A DNA stretch of 17,238 nt, from assembly GCA_001275005.1 (NCBI GenBank), contig JWZX01002473.1, forward strand, positions 1 through 17,238, read 5' to 3'. The notes under the pieces were generated by a model, which had not been told where the DNA came from, searched no databases, and worked only from the letters and a program-made list of their open reading frames with translations. The position numbers were made by a program, and so were the translations under genes. Shown piece after piece: positions 17,153 through 17,238 of the stretch. Origin of the DNA: Chrysochromulina tobinii. Lineage: Eukaryota; Haptophyta; Prymnesiales; Chrysochromulinaceae. Position 1 is the first letter of the stretch. The number at the start of each line of letters is the position of its first letter.

Positions 17153-17238
17153 TTAAACCAACCGTTGCATCACCCAAAGCTGGACGGGCGTGCGACAGTA
17201 CGGGCAAATCTTCATGTTGGCCGTGCAGCGCTCACACG
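17153..17238 (-). CDS. C-terminal end of a RING-finger protein, partial
   Basis: Reading leftward from the window edge gives 27 full codons and a TAA stop at 17155-17153. The peptide holds CERCTANMKICPYCRTPV followed by a short hydrophobic end. CxxC followed nine residues later by CPYC with a trailing R-x-P is the second half of a C3HC4-type RING domain (zinc ligands 5-8), as in E3 ubiquitin ligases with a C-terminal RING. The first four ligands and the rest of the gene lie outside the window. No longer frame overlaps it, and the neighbouring gene converges on it. Confidence 0.72.
   Translation of the reverse strand, partial: CERCTANMKICPYCRTPVQLWVMQRLV

Overview
This is a GC-rich nuclear window from a eukaryotic microbe. 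It has spliceosomal introns, Golgi-type type II glycosyltransferases, an NC2-alpha/DRAP1 histone-fold gene, a protein with paired Sfi1-type (centrin-binding) repeats and a large multi-EF-hand protein. High GC, short introns that often begin GTGCGC, and a GT29 sialyltransferase-like gene beside flagellar/centrosomal-looking genes fit a haptophyte or similar marine alga best. That placement is inference. Nothing looks bacterial, viral or organellar.

Layout from left to right: (1) a coiled-coil protein of unknown function (+, 228-1356, two exons). (2) A convergent alpha-1,4-glycosyltransferase of the A4GALT/Gb3-synthase type (-, 1561-2793). Its start codon overlaps by 23 bp the end of a small single-pass membrane protein gene (-, 2771-3092, two exons). 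(3) A divergent multi-EF-hand protein of about 1362 aa (+, 3361-7537), which becomes continuous only after removing an 88-nt intron. (4) A GT31-like beta-1,3-galactosyltransferase domain (+, 7898-9007). (5) A GT29 sialyltransferase-like type II protein (+, 9240-10700). (6) A convergent three-exon NC2-alpha/DRAP1 gene (-, 11090-11717) rebuilt from three short ORFs. (7) A divergent long coiled-coil protein with six paired Sfi1-type modules (+, 11953-16210), broken by one extra base at about 14905. (8) A gene-free stretch of about 0.9 kb holding a strong hairpin. (9) The last 28 codons of a RING-finger gene entering from the right edge (-, 17153-17238).

Two themes recur. Three of the eight complete genes encode secretory-pathway sugar transferases from families that elsewhere build sialylated galactosyl glycans or glycolipids. 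Two others (multi-EF-hand and Sfi1-repeat) belong to the calcium/centrin side of basal bodies and flagella, and the coiled-coil gene at the left may belong with them. The gene models rest on reading-frame continuity, family motifs and splice signals read by eye. No transcript evidence or database search was available.
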